Positions 43,629-53,598 of a stretch of 64,000 nucleotides of DNA are shown in pieces. Location: positions 806,001-870,000 of the forward strand of contig NZ_JAGVQR010000001.1 of NCBI RefSeq assembly GCF_018275325.1. Direction: 5' to 3'. This stretch comes from Nocardioides palaemonis. Lineage in GTDB: Bacteria > Actinomycetota > Actinomycetes > Propionibacteriales > Nocardioidaceae. The notes below the pieces were generated by a model. It was not told the origin of the DNA. It ran no database searches and was given only the letters and a program-made list of their open reading frames with translations. The stretch's first letter is position 1; each line of letters opens with the position of its first letter. The translations under genes were made by a program, and so were the position numbers.

Positions 43629-44398
43629 GGGCCGCTCGCCGCGCGCTCGCCGTCGCGTGCCTGGCCCTGACCGGCCTGCCGGCCCTCACCGTCGTGGCCG
43701 CCACCGGACCCGCGCACGCCGTGCGCGCCGAGGCAGAGCGTCCCGCGGTGGTCGAGACCCGCACCATCGGCCACTCCGTCCGCGGCCGCCCGATCCGCGC
43801 CTTCCGCCTGGGCGAGCCCGGCCGCCGGCGGATCGTGCTGGTGTCGACGATGCACGGCAACGAGCCGCACACCCGGGCGATCCTCGAGAGCCTGCGCGAC
43901 GGCCGCGCGATCCGCGGCGTCGACCTGTGGGTGGTGCCGACCTACAACCCCGACGGACTCGCCCGGGGCACCCGACGCAACGCCCGCGGAGTCGACCTCA
44001 ACCGCAACTTCCCCTACGCGTGGGCCGACCTCGACGGCAGCCACGAGTCCGGTCCGCGCGCGGCGAGCGAGCCCGAGACCCGCGCGATGATGCGGTTCCT
44101 GCGCGACGTCGACCCGCTGCGGGTGATCAGCTTCCACCAGCCGCTCAACGGCGTCGACACCGACACCAAGGACCCGCGGTTCGCCCGGCGGCTGGCCCGG
44201 GCGCTGCGGCTGCCGCGCACGTCCCTCGACTGCGGCGGGCTGTGCCACGGCACGATGACCATGTGGTTCAACCACCACTTCCGCGGCAGCGCCCTCACCG
44301 TCGAGTACGGCGCGCACCCGTTGCGGCACCGGATGGTCGTCGAGGCGCCCCGCCAGCTGCTCGGCCTGCTCCACGCCCACCGCACGTCGCAGGGCTGA
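43625..44398 (+). CDS. Secreted M14-family zinc carboxypeptidase
   Basis: 257 aa. Signal peptide of about 30 residues (ALAVACLALTGLPALTVVAA). Zinc ligands His and Glu in MHGNEPHT and the second His in RVISFHQPLNG; substrate-binding Arg in GVDLNRNFPYAW; catalytic Glu in ALTVEYGAHP. Resembles bacterial murein-peptide amidase/gamma-D-Glu-DAP carboxypeptidases (MpaA-like) in size and motif order, so peptidoglycan peptides are likely substrates, though this is inference. Confidence 0.88.
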   Translation: MRAARRALAVACLALTGLPALTVVAATGPAHAVRAEAERPAVVETRTIGHSVRGRPIRAFRLGEPGRRRIVLVSTMHGNEPHTRAILESLRDGRAIRGVDLWVVPTYNPDGLARGTRRNARGVDLNRNFPYAWADLDGSHESGPRAASEPETRAMMRFLRDVDPLRVISFHQPLNGVDTDTKDPRFARRLARALRLPRTSLDCGGLCHGTMTMWFNHHFRGSALTVEYGAHPLRHRMVVEAPRQLLGLLHAHRTSQG

Positions 44399-44425
44399 GC
44401 CCGGCGGCGTACGGCGCACACCCGC

Positions 44426-45274
44426 TCAGCGGCCGTGGAACTCCGGCTTCTGCTTGGCCACGAACGCGTCGACGGCGGCGAGGTGGTCCTCGGTGCCGCC
44501 GGTGAGCGCCATCTTCTCGGCCTCGAAGGCCAGCGAGGCGTCGAGCGGGTGCGACGCCGAGTGGGCCACCGCCTGGCGGATCGACCCGAACGCCACGGTC
44601 GGACCGGCAGCGAGGCGGGCGGCCAGCGTCCCCACCGCGTCCGCGAAGCCGTCCTCGGGGACGACCTGCGTGGCGAGCCCGAGCTCGAGGGCCTCCCGGG
44701 CAGAGACGGTGCGGGGGAAGTAGAGCAGCTCCATCGCCTTCGCCTGACCGACCAGGCGCGGCAGCGTCCAGCTCGAGCCGGTGTCGCACGACAGCGCCAC
44801 GCCGGCGAACGAGGTGTTGAAGCCGGCGCTGTCCACCAGGACCCGGAAGTCGGCCGCGAACGCGAGGCTGGCGCCGGCGCCCGCCGCGACACCGTTGACC
44901 GCGGCCACCACCGGCTTCGCCATGGTGGCGAGGGTGTGCACGATCGGGTTGTAGTGGCGCTCGACGGTCTCCGACAGCGGGACGTCCGCGTCGCCCTTCA
45001 GCCCGGCGAGGTGCTCCTTGAGGTCCTGGCCGACGCAGAACGCGCGGCCGCTGCCGGTGAGCACCACGCAGCGGACCTCCGGGTCGTCGGCCACCCGGCG
45101 CACGGTCTCGAGCAGCAGGTCCTTGGTCGCGACGTCGAGGCCGTTCATGGCGTCGGGCCGGTTGAGGGTGATGGTGGCCACGGCGTCGACGACCTGCAGC
45201 AGGACGGGCGCGTCGGACGACTGGGTGGAGGGCTGCGCGGAGGAGTCGGCGGGGGACGGGGTGGAGGTCGTCAT
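44426..45274 (-). CDS. Enoyl-CoA hydratase/isomerase, PaaG-like
   Basis: 282-aa crotonase-fold protein. Oxyanion-hole segments GSGRAFCVGQDLKEH and VNGVAAGAGASLAFAADFRV; the second active-site region reads CDTGSSWTLPRLVG, where hydratases have a Glu-containing loop, and resembles the Asp-containing loop of PaaG isomerases. A ~20-residue Ser/Thr/Pro-rich N terminus precedes the fold. Either a fatty-acid or an aromatic-acid CoA intermediate is possible. Monocistronic. Confidence 0.87.
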   Translation of the reverse strand: MTTSTPSPADSSAQPSTQSSDAPVLLQVVDAVATITLNRPDAMNGLDVATKDLLLETVRRVADDPEVRCVVLTGSGRAFCVGQDLKEHLAGLKGDADVPLSETVERHYNPIVHTLATMAKPVVAAVNGVAAGAGASLAFAADFRVLVDSAGFNTSFAGVALSCDTGSSWTLPRLVGQAKAMELLYFPRTVSAREALELGLATQVVPEDGFADAVGTLAARLAAGPTVAFGSIRQAVAHSASHPLDASLAFEAEKMALTGGTEDHLAAVDAFVAKQKPEFHGR

Positions 45275-45460
45275 GGGGGCAGTCTGCCGGACCGTCGTCC
45301 ACCCCTTTCGGCGCCCTGTGGTGCCGATCACGCACGACATGGGGGATACTGGACCCCGTACGACGCCGATCGAGGCGGCCGGTAGCGACCACGCCGCCTC
45401 GATTCGCATGTGAAGAGTCCTCCATCGCCGCTAGATGGCAGAACAGGAAGAGGTGCGCCG

Positions 45461-45628
45461 ATGGCCGCCATGAAGCCCCGCACGGGCGACGGACCGCTCG
45501 AGGTGACCAAGGAGGGCCGCGGCATCGTCATGCGCGTCCCGCTCGAGGGCGGTGGACGGCTGGTCGTCGAGCTCAACGCCGACGAGGCGGCAGCCCTGGG
45601 TGACGCCCTCAAGGACGTCGTCGGCTGA
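45461..45628 (+). CDS. DUF3117 protein
   Basis: 55-aa actinobacterial protein, conserved over its whole length: MKPRTGDGPLEVTKEGRGIV, then RVPLEGGGRLVVELNADEA and ALGDALKDVVG. GGAAGAGG lies upstream of ATG 45461; an upstream in-frame ATG would add unconserved residues. Function unknown. Two bases before pepA, so probably co-transcribed with it. Confidence 0.92.
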   Translation: MAAMKPRTGDGPLEVTKEGRGIVMRVPLEGGGRLVVELNADEAAALGDALKDVVG

Positions 45629-45630
45629 TC

Positions 45631-47162
<1,532 letters not shown>

Positions 47163-47163
<1 letters not shown>

Positions 47164-47501
47164 TGCTCGGCCTCACCGTCCGCTGGTCCCTGGTCGGGGC
47201 CGCGGACGGGGTCGAGGAGCAGCTCGCGTCGTACGTCGCCGAGACCTCGCACGCCCGCTTCACCGGCATGGCCGGCCTCCGCTTCAAGACCTGGCGGTCG
47301 GTGCCGGGGGAGTGGTTCGAGGGCTGCTACGTCTTCGCCACCGACGAGGCGCGCGCCGAGTTCCAGCGGACCTTCACCGCGACCGCCGACTCCGCGCCCG
47401 GCACGCAGATCATCGGCTCGCCGCCGGTCCTCGTCGAGGCGTGCGACGTCGTCGCCGTCGCGGAGGGCTGGGACGGCTTCCTCGCCGCACCCCGCCTCTG
47501 A
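47163..47501 (+). CDS. YdhR-like dimeric alpha/beta-barrel protein
   Basis: 112 aa resembling small antibiotic-biosynthesis-monooxygenase-fold proteins (YdhR-type): FTGMAGLRFKTWRSVPGEWF followed by GCYVFATDEARAEFQRTF. Translationally coupled to pepA through TGATG. Function unknown; a catalytic role is not established for such proteins. Confidence 0.65.
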
Positions 47502-47584
47502 CCTGCCCGGCTGCGGCGGGCGTCGAGCGGACACTGGTGCGCTCGAGTACACCCGTGGCGGCCGGGTGGTCAGGCTCTCGCTGA

Positions 47585-47614
47585 ACTTGTCAGGGCGTGC
47601 ACGGCCTGACAAGT
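47585..47614. terminator. Inverted repeat, 10-bp stem
   Basis: ACTTGTCAGG and CCTGACAAGT around a 10-nt loop, between convergent genes. Confidence 0.65.
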
Positions 47615-47615
47615 G

Positions 47616-47645
47616 CAGCGATCCCCGGCTGACCGGGGATCGCTG
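47616..47645. terminator. Inverted repeat, 13-bp stem, likely bidirectional terminator
   Basis: CAGCGATCCCCGG and CCGGGGATCGCTG around CTGA, one base after the previous hairpin and ending nine bases from the methyltransferase stop. Confidence 0.78.
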
Positions 47646-47654
47646 AAAGAGGCC

Positions 47655-48350
47655 TCAGCCCTCCTCGGGCGCCCACTCCTTCTTGGCGGCCAGCAGGCCG
47701 TCGCCGACCGGCAGCAGCACCGGGACCAGCGCGTCGTGCTCGAGGATGGTGCGACCGAGGTCGCGGATGGTGACGGTCTCCTCGTCGCGCTGGGCGGGGT
47801 CGGCGACCCGGTCGTGCCACAGGGCGTTGTCGAAGGCCACCACGCCGCCGGGACGCAGCAGGCGCAGCGCCTCCTTGAGGTACGCCGCGTACTCGCGCTT
47901 GTCACCGTCGCAGAACACCAGGTCGTAGTGGCCGTCGGTGAGGCGGGGGAGCACGTCCAGCCCGGCGCCGGCGATGGTGCGGGCGCGGTTGCCCGGGATG
48001 CCGGCCTCGGTGAAGGTCTCCTTGGCGAGGCGCTGGTGCTCGGCCTCGATGTCGACGGTGGTGAGCACGCCGTCCGAGCGCATGCCGCGCAGCATCCAGA
48101 GGCCGGAGACGCCGGTGCCGGTGCCGATCTCCACGACCGCGCGGGCGTCGAGCACGGAGGCGAGGAAGCGCAGGGCCGCGCCGGCGCCGGGACCGACCGG
48201 CGTCACGCCGACCTCCTCGGCGCGGCTGCGGGCGGCGGACAGGATCTCGTCCTCGGCCACGAACGACTCGGCGTAGGACCAGCTCGCGGGCTTGATCGGC
48301 GTGGTGATGACGGGCCTCCTGGGTCGACGCCGGCGGTGCGCGTGGAGCAC
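47655..48350 (-). CDS. O-methyltransferase, Rv1220c-like
   Basis: SAM-dependent class I methyltransferase (catechol-O-methyltransferase-like): [21 protein letters not shown] motif [16 protein letters not shown], then [28 protein letters not shown] and [11 protein letters not shown]. Divergent from sigE, as Rv1220c is from sigE in mycobacteria. Start is uncertain: GTG 48350 gives 231 aa with a basic, unconserved N terminus, whereas AGGAGG lies six bases before an ATC codon at 48308 that would give the 217-aa family length. Substrate unknown. Confidence 0.85.
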   Translation of the reverse strand: MLHAHRRRRPRRPVITTPIKPASWSYAESFVAEDEILSAARSRAEEVGVTPVGPGAGAALRFLASVLDARAVVEIGTGTGVSGLWMLRGMRSDGVLTTVDIEAEHQRLAKETFTEAGIPGNRARTIAGAGLDVLPRLTDGHYDLVFCDGDKREYAAYLKEALRLLRPGGVVAFDNALWHDRVADPAQRDEETVTIRDLGRTILEHDALVPVLLPVGDGLLAAKKEWAPEEG

Positions 48351-48412
48351 CCCGCTCGGGCGGGTCGATGCTATCGCGCTGCGGTCCCGGTACGTGCCGG
48401 GGAACGTGTCCG

Positions 48413-48438
48413 GGAACACAGCGGGGATCCCGGTCGTT
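48413..48438 (+). promoter_or_regulatory. ECF-type promoter of sigE
   Basis: GGAAC at 48413-48417 and CGTT at 48435-48438, 17 bp apart, matching the -35/-10 pattern read by actinobacterial SigE/SigH-type sigma factors. About 90 bp upstream of sigE; suggests autoregulation. A second GGAAC at 48401 has no matching -10. Confidence 0.55.
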
Positions 48439-48526
48439 GGGGCGGGAGAAGTTCTTGGTCGGAGCGCACCGAGTTCACAGCGAACTCTCAGGCGGACTCC
48501 CTAGCGTCAGGAAGGACAGCGAACCG

Positions 48527-49171
48527 GTGCAGCTACGGTCGAAGAGGGCGACGAGCCAGGGGGCTCCCGTGGGCAAGCAGGGCGAGACGACTCCCGGAGC
48601 GGCGGGGATCCCGTCGTGGGACGAGATCGTCGAGCAGCACTCCGACCGCGTCTTCCGCCTCGCCTACCGGCTCACCGGCAACCGTCCCGACGCCGAGGAC
48701 CTGACCCAGGAGGTCTTCGTCCGGGTCTTCCGCTCGCTCGACACCTACACGCCCGGCACCTTCGAGGGCTGGCTCCACCGGATCACCACCAACCTCTTCC
48801 TCGACGGCGCCCGCCGCAAGCAGCGGATCCGGTTCGACGCCCTGTCCGACGAGCGCGCCGCCCGGCTGACCAGCACCAGCGCCGGCCCCGAGCTCGCGCT
48901 GGCCGACCAGACCTTCGACGACGACATCGAGATCGCGCTCGCCACGCTCCCGCCCGACTTCCGCGCAGCGGTCGTGCTGTGCGACGTCGAGGGCCTCACC
49001 TACGAGGAGATCGCGGAGATCATGGGCGCCAAGCTCGGCACCGTGCGCTCGCGGATCCACCGGGGTCGCACCATGCTGCGCAAGGCGCTCGCCCACCGCG
49101 AGCCCGCCGCCGGCCGTCAGCGCTACTCCGGCCCGGTCGCCGCCCAGCCGCGGGAGGTGGGGTCGTGGTGA
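48527..49171 (+). CDS. sigE: ECF RNA polymerase sigma factor SigE
   Basis: 214 aa. Region 2: [20 protein letters not shown] and [14 protein letters not shown]; region 4: [22 protein letters not shown] then [16 protein letters not shown]. Gene order methyltransferase (divergent)-sigE-anti-sigma-htrA is that of the mycobacterial SigE envelope-stress locus. GTG 48527 chosen for its GGAAGGA site ten bases upstream. Its stop overlaps the anti-sigma start. Confidence 0.92.
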   Translation: MQLRSKRATSQGAPVGKQGETTPGAAGIPSWDEIVEQHSDRVFRLAYRLTGNRPDAEDLTQEVFVRVFRSLDTYTPGTFEGWLHRITTNLFLDGARRKQRIRFDALSDERAARLTSTSAGPELALADQTFDDDIEIALATLPPDFRAAVVLCDVEGLTYEEIAEIMGAKLGTVRSRIHRGRTMLRKALAHREPAAGRQRYSGPVAAQPREVGSW

Positions 49172-49668
49172 CGCACCTCGGACCCCGGGTCAGCGCCCTG
49201 CTCGACGGCCGCCTCGCGCCCGAGGAGGAGGAGCGCTGCTGGGACCACGTCCACTCCTGCCACGCCTGCCGTGACCTCGTCGAGCAGGAGGGCCGGGTCA
49301 AGACCCAGCTCGCCCAGCTCTCGTGGGGGTCGTCGTCGTGCTCCCGCGACCTGAAGTCGTCGCTGCTGGGCGGCTGCTCGAGCCTTACCCCGGCGCCGTT
49401 CCCGACCTCCTCCTCGCGCAGCCGTCGCGGCCTGGTCGCCATCGGCGGAGGCGCCGCCAGCGCCTGCGTGGTCGGCGTGCTGGCCCTGGGCGTCGCCGGT
49501 GGCCCGCGCGTCGAGCCGCGACCGCCGGTCACCGACCTGAGCCGTCCGACCGGCACGGCCACGCCGGTCACGACGACCGATGACCGTGGTGTGCGCACCC
49601 CGGCCTCACCCTCCCGGACGCCCCTGGCCGAGCGCTTGGTGGCGATCCGGGAGAAGATTGCCCCGTGA
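49168..49668 (+). CDS. Zinc anti-sigma factor (RseA-like)
   Basis: 166 aa. N-terminal zinc anti-sigma module with H-x3-C-x2-C in [17 protein letters not shown], as in RseA/RsrA proteins that sequester ECF sigma factors. A hydrophobic segment [24 protein letters not shown] (about residues 90-113) may be a membrane helix, followed by a Pro/Thr-rich tail. GTG overlaps the sigE stop, and the stop overlaps the htrA start, so all three are co-translated. Confidence 0.88.
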   Translation: MTHLGPRVSALLDGRLAPEEEERCWDHVHSCHACRDLVEQEGRVKTQLAQLSWGSSSCSRDLKSSLLGGCSSLTPAPFPTSSSRSRRGLVAIGGGAASACVVGVLALGVAGGPRVEPRPPVTDLSRPTGTATPVTTTDDRGVRTPASPSRTPLAERLVAIREKIAP

Positions 49669-51203
49669 CCGACGAGCACCCCTCCGACGAGCAGGCACCC
49701 GAGCACGCTCCCGACGAGCCCACCCAGCCCCTCGCGGGCTGGCGTCCGTCCACCCCGGAGCCGGAGCCGGCGGCCCCCGACGCTCCGCAGTCCACCGCGG
49801 AGTCCTCCGACGAATCCTCCGACGAGTCCTCCGACGTGCCGCCCGACCCCGCGCGGTCCGCGCAGCCCGAGGGCAGGCCGTACGGCGAGGCGCCCGTGAC
49901 CGGCGCCCCCGGCGCCCCCGACGTCCCCGAGCCGCAGCCGGCGGCCCCGACCGTGCCCCTGGGTCCGCCGCCCTACGCCGGGCCCGGTCCCTACGCCGCG
50001 CCCGGGCCCTACCCCGGCGGTCCCGGCGGTCCGGTCGGCCCCTACCCCGGGCCGGGCTACCCCGGTCACCCCTACGGCGCCCACGTCGCCCGTCCTGCCT
50101 CGCGTCGTACGCCGCTGTGGATCTGGCCCGCCGTCGCCGCCGTCGCGCTCGTGGTGGGCATCCTCGGCGGGTTCGCCGGCGGGGCGCTCCAGGACGAGCT
50201 CGCCTCGGACCGCGGCACCGTCGACAACGGCCTCGACGGCGTCCGCACCCGGGCCGCCTCGCCGCTCGACGCCGACAACGGCTCGGTGCCCGCCGTCGCC
50301 CAGGCGCTGCTGCCGAGCACCGTCCAGATCGTGGCCGAGTTCGACGGCCAGGCCGCCGGCGCCACCGGCTCCGGCTTCGTCCTCGACCGCGAGGGCCACG
50401 TGGTGACCAACAACCACGTCGTCGCCTCGGCCGCCTCCGACGACGGGCCGATCGTGGTGATCGACCACGCCGGCGACCGGCACGAGGCGACGGTCGTCGG
50501 GCGCAGCTCGGTCTACGACCTCGCCGTGCTCAAGGTCACCGAGGCCGACGGCCTCGAGCCCGCTGCGCTCGGCGCCTCCCAGGTCCTCCACGTCGGTGAC
50601 CCCGTGGTCGCCTTCGGCGCCCCGCTCGGCCTCAGCCAGACCGTCACGTCCGGCATCGTGAGCGCGCTCAACCGCCCGGTCACGACCTCGGGGGAGTCGA
50701 ACGACGAGTCCTCCTACATCAACGCCGTGCAGACCGACGCCGCGATCAACCCGGGCAACTCCGGTGGCCCGCTGGTCAACCTCGCCGGTGAGGTCGTCGG
50801 CGTGAACTCCGCGATCGCCACCACGGGGGGTGCGTCGACCGAGGCCGGCAACATCGGCGTCGGCTTCGCGATCCCGATCGAGCAGGTCCGCACGACCGTC
50901 GACCAGATCCTGCGCACCGGGAAGGCGGAGTACCCCGTCATCGGTGCCCAGGTCCGCACCGGCGGGGAGCCCGACGCGCAGGGCGCCACGATCACCGAGG
51001 TGATGCCGGGGACCCCGGCCGAGCGCGCCGGGCTGGAGCAGGACGACGTCATCACCCGCGTCGACGACCAGCCGGTCGGGGACGGCATCGCGCTCATCGT
51101 GGCGATCCGCACCCACCTGCCCGGTGAGACCGTCGAGATGGCGGTGCTGCGCGGCGGCGAGGAGCAGGTCGTCGAGGTCGAGCTCGACGGCAAGGTGGGG
51201 TGA
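49665..51203 (+). CDS. htrA: HtrA/DegP-like serine protease with PDZ domain
   Basis: 512 aa. A ~145-residue disordered cytoplasmic region rich in Pro, Glu and PYAGPGPY-type repeats, one transmembrane helix (about 147-172), then an extracytoplasmic trypsin-like domain with the triad His in NNHVVASA, Asp in VYDLAVLK and Ser in NPGNSGGPLVNL, and a C-terminal PDZ domain (EVMPGTPAERAGLEQDDVI). Third gene of the sigE operon; orthologous position to HtrA/PepD-type proteases that handle damaged envelope proteins. Confidence 0.93.
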   Translation: MTDEHPSDEQAPEHAPDEPTQPLAGWRPSTPEPEPAAPDAPQSTAESSDESSDESSDVPPDPARSAQPEGRPYGEAPVTGAPGAPDVPEPQPAAPTVPLGPPPYAGPGPYAAPGPYPGGPGGPVGPYPGPGYPGHPYGAHVARPASRRTPLWIWPAVAAVALVVGILGGFAGGALQDELASDRGTVDNGLDGVRTRAASPLDADNGSVPAVAQALLPSTVQIVAEFDGQAAGATGSGFVLDREGHVVTNNHVVASAASDDGPIVVIDHAGDRHEATVVGRSSVYDLAVLKVTEADGLEPAALGASQVLHVGDPVVAFGAPLGLSQTVTSGIVSALNRPVTTSGESNDESSYINAVQTDAAINPGNSGGPLVNLAGEVVGVNSAIATTGGASTEAGNIGVGFAIPIEQVRTTVDQILRTGKAEYPVIGAQVRTGGEPDAQGATITEVMPGTPAERAGLEQDDVITRVDDQPVGDGIALIVAIRTHLPGETVEMAVLRGGEEQVVEVELDGKVG

Positions 51204-51206
51204 TCC

Positions 51207-51455
51207 CTACTCCGGCCGGTCGGCGCCCGTCTCGCTCTCGACGAACGGGTGCTGGTCGACGAACTGCCGGGTCTCGGCATACATCCGCTGGATGAACTCC
51301 TCGAGCTGGACCCGCTCGACGCGCCACTGGCCGCGTCCGCCGATCTTGATGGCGGGGAGGTCGCCGCGCCGGACGAGGGCGTAGACCTGGGCGCTCGAGG
51401 TGTTGAGCACCTCGGCGACGTCGGCCAGCGTCAGGAAGCGGGGGTCCTCGGGCAT
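51207..51455 (-). CDS. BldC/excisionase-like HTH protein
   Basis: 82-aa MerR-type winged helix: FLTLADVAEVLNTSSAQVYAL, then VRRGDLPAIKIGGRGQWRVER, the usual wing of excisionase-family DNA-binding proteins. Convergent with htrA and divergent from the SAF/CpaE pair, which it might control. BldC-type regulators of this size are widespread in actinobacteria. Confidence 0.85.
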   Translation of the reverse strand: MPEDPRFLTLADVAEVLNTSSAQVYALVRRGDLPAIKIGGRGQWRVERVQLEEFIQRMYAETRQFVDQHPFVESETGADRPE

Positions 51456-51555
51456 GGGGTCATCGTGCCACCCGGGGCGAGCGTCCGGCGCACGGCCGTC
51501 CGGTGCCTGTGGAGAGCGAGGTGTGAACCGGCGCGCGGCGGGCAATGATGCAGGC

Positions 51556-52221
51556 GTGTCCCGGAAACCGCAGCAGGCTACCCGCCAGGTCGACGTGCCG
51601 CCGGCCACCCGCAGCCGTCCGCCCGGGTGGCGGGACCCGCGACTGTGGGTCGGCGTGGCGCTGGTGACCGGATCTGTCGTCGCCGGAGCGCGCATCATGG
51701 CCGCCGCCGACGACCTCACCCCGGTCTGGTCCGCATCGGGCGACCTGGTCGCGGGCGACACGATCGGCGCCGACGACCTGGTGGCCGCGCGGGTGCGCTT
51801 CGACGACGCCGAGGACCGCGAGCGCTACCTCCCGGTCGACGCCGCGCTCCCCGAGGGCCTCACGCTCACCCGGCCGCTCGCGCAGGGGGAGCTGGTGCCG
51901 GCCGCCGCGCTCGGCGCGGCGCAGGACGACGGACGCGTCGAGGTCTCCATCGCCGTGCCGGCCGAGCACGTCCCGACCGGGCTGGCGCGCGGCTCGCGGG
52001 TCGACGTCTGGGTCATCGGGGAGGACCGCCGCGCCCGCGCCTCGGCGGAGCTGGTGCTCTCCGACGTGCTGGTGCTCGACGCCCCCGTGGTGACCGACGC
52101 GTTCGCGGCCGCGACCTCGCGCCAGCTGGTGCTCGCCCTGCCCGCCGCGGAGGAGGAGCCGCTCGCGCAGGTGCTGGCGGCCAGCGGCGACGACCGCGTC
52201 CGCGTGGTCGGCAGGGGCTGA
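51556..52221 (+). CDS. SAF-domain membrane protein (CpaB-like)
   Basis: 221 aa. One N-terminal helix (LWVGVALVTGSVVAGARIMAA), then a SAF domain (about residues 60-125) with GDLVAGDTIGADDLVAARV and LTRPLAQGELVPAAAL, as in the pilus assembly protein CpaB and flagellar FlgA. The remainder resembles the CpaB C-terminal domain in miniature. Three bases from the CpaE-like gene; no other pilus genes are present. Confidence 0.82.
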   Translation: MSRKPQQATRQVDVPPATRSRPPGWRDPRLWVGVALVTGSVVAGARIMAAADDLTPVWSASGDLVAGDTIGADDLVAARVRFDDAEDRERYLPVDAALPEGLTLTRPLAQGELVPAAALGAAQDDGRVEVSIAVPAEHVPTGLARGSRVDVWVIGEDRRARASAELVLSDVLVLDAPVVTDAFAAATSRQLVLALPAAEEEPLAQVLAASGDDRVRVVGRG

Positions 52222-52224
52222 GCC

Positions 52225-53508
52225 GTGCTCTGCGTGCTCGTGCTCGCCGCCGGCGAGCCGTGGGAGGCGCCCGCCCTCGCGGACCTCGAGGCCCACCCCG
52301 GCCTCGTGGTGCTCAAGCGCTGTGTCGACGTCGACGACCTGGTCGCCTCGGTCACCAGCGGTCAGGCCGACGTCGCCGTCGTCGCGCTCGACGCTCCCGG
52401 CCTCGACCCGTCGGCGGTCTCCCACCTGCGGCGCCACGCGGTGCGTCCCGTCGCGGTGACCGGCGCCCGCTCCGACGACCTCGACGTCCGCGAGCACGCG
52501 CACCGGCTCGGTGTCGCGGCGGTCGTCGGTGGCGGTGAGCTGGCCAGCCTGCCGGAGGTCGTGGCGAGCGTCGAGGAGGTCCTCGACACCCGCCCGCGAC
52601 AGCCCGACCTCGAGCCTCTGCCGGCCGCGCCGGCCGGACCCGGAGGGAGGCAGGCCGGACCCGGAGGGAGGGTCGTGGCGGTCTGGGGGCCGGCAGGCGC
52701 GCCGGGGCGTACGACGGTCGCGACCAACCTGGCGGGCGAGCTCGCCCGGCGCCGGGTCCCGGTGGTGCTGGCCGACCTCGACCCCTACGGCGGCGCCGTG
52801 GCCCAGCAGCTCGGGATCCTCGACGAGGTGTCCGGCCTGCTGTCGGCGGCCCGGCTGGCCGGCGCGGGGCACCTCGCCGACCGGTTCCCCTCGACGTGCC
52901 GCGGCGTGGGGGAGCACCTCGCCGTGGTGACCGGGCTGCCCCGTGCCGACCGGTGGCGCGAGGTGCGCCCCGCCCACGTCGAGCAGCTCCTCGAGGCCGC
53001 TCGCGGCCTGGGCGAGGTGGTCCTCGACACCGGCTTCTCCCTCGAGGAGGACGCGGCCGACCTCGGCGGGCGCCCGGCGCGCAACTCCCTCACCCTGGGC
53101 GCGCTGGAGCAGGCCGACGAGGTCGTCGTGGTCGGCGGCGCGGCCCCGGTCGGGCTGACGCGTCTCGCCCGGGGGCTGGTCGACCTCCGCGACCGGGTCG
53201 ACGGCACGCCGGTCCGCGTCGTGGTCAACCGGATGCGGTCCTCGATCGGCTGGTCGGAGAAGGACATCGCCGGCATGGTCGAGGGGTTCAGCCGGGTCGC
53301 CGGGCTGCACTTCCTGCCTGACGACCCGGCCCTGGTCGACCGGTCACTGGTGGCGGGCCGCCCGGTGGTCGACCTCGGGGAGTCCTCCCTCGCGCGCAGC
53401 CTCGCCGCGCTCGCGGACGCGGTCTTCCCGGCCAGTGCCGAGGCGTCGCACGGCCGCGCGCACGCCCGCCCCACCGTTCGACGCAGCCTGCGCGGAGGGC
53501 GCCGGTGA
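52225..53508 (+). CDS. CpaE-like MinD/ParA-family ATPase
   Basis: 427 aa. N-terminal receiver-like domain (about residues 1-125), a Pro/Gly linker containing a duplicated AGPGGR, and a MinD-type P-loop domain. The nucleotide loop reads GPAGAPGRTTVATNLA: the deviant Walker A lysines are absent (P-G-R-T-T in place of G-x-G-K-T/S). VLADLDPYGGAVAQQLG is the Walker A' region and VVLDTGFSLEE replaces the Walker B DxG. It probably works with the SAF protein at the membrane; role unknown outside pilus systems. Confidence 0.82.
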   Translation: MLCVLVLAAGEPWEAPALADLEAHPGLVVLKRCVDVDDLVASVTSGQADVAVVALDAPGLDPSAVSHLRRHAVRPVAVTGARSDDLDVREHAHRLGVAAVVGGGELASLPEVVASVEEVLDTRPRQPDLEPLPAAPAGPGGRQAGPGGRVVAVWGPAGAPGRTTVATNLAGELARRRVPVVLADLDPYGGAVAQQLGILDEVSGLLSAARLAGAGHLADRFPSTCRGVGEHLAVVTGLPRADRWREVRPAHVEQLLEAARGLGEVVLDTGFSLEEDAADLGGRPARNSLTLGALEQADEVVVVGGAAPVGLTRLARGLVDLRDRVDGTPVRVVVNRMRSSIGWSEKDIAGMVEGFSRVAGLHFLPDDPALVDRSLVAGRPVVDLGESSLARSLAALADAVFPASAEASHGRAHARPTVRRSLRGGRR

Positions 53509-53598
53509 CTGGTCTAAACCTCTAGGTCTCATGGACGGTTCTTTTACGTTGGGTCAAGAATCGGCTTAAACTGGATGATCCGCACGAAGGAGAATCCG

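Noticed and set aside
51556-53508. Tad/Flp pilus locus
   Set aside because: Only CpaB-like and CpaE-like genes are present; there is no CpaF ATPase, TadB/C, prepilin or peptidase in the window.
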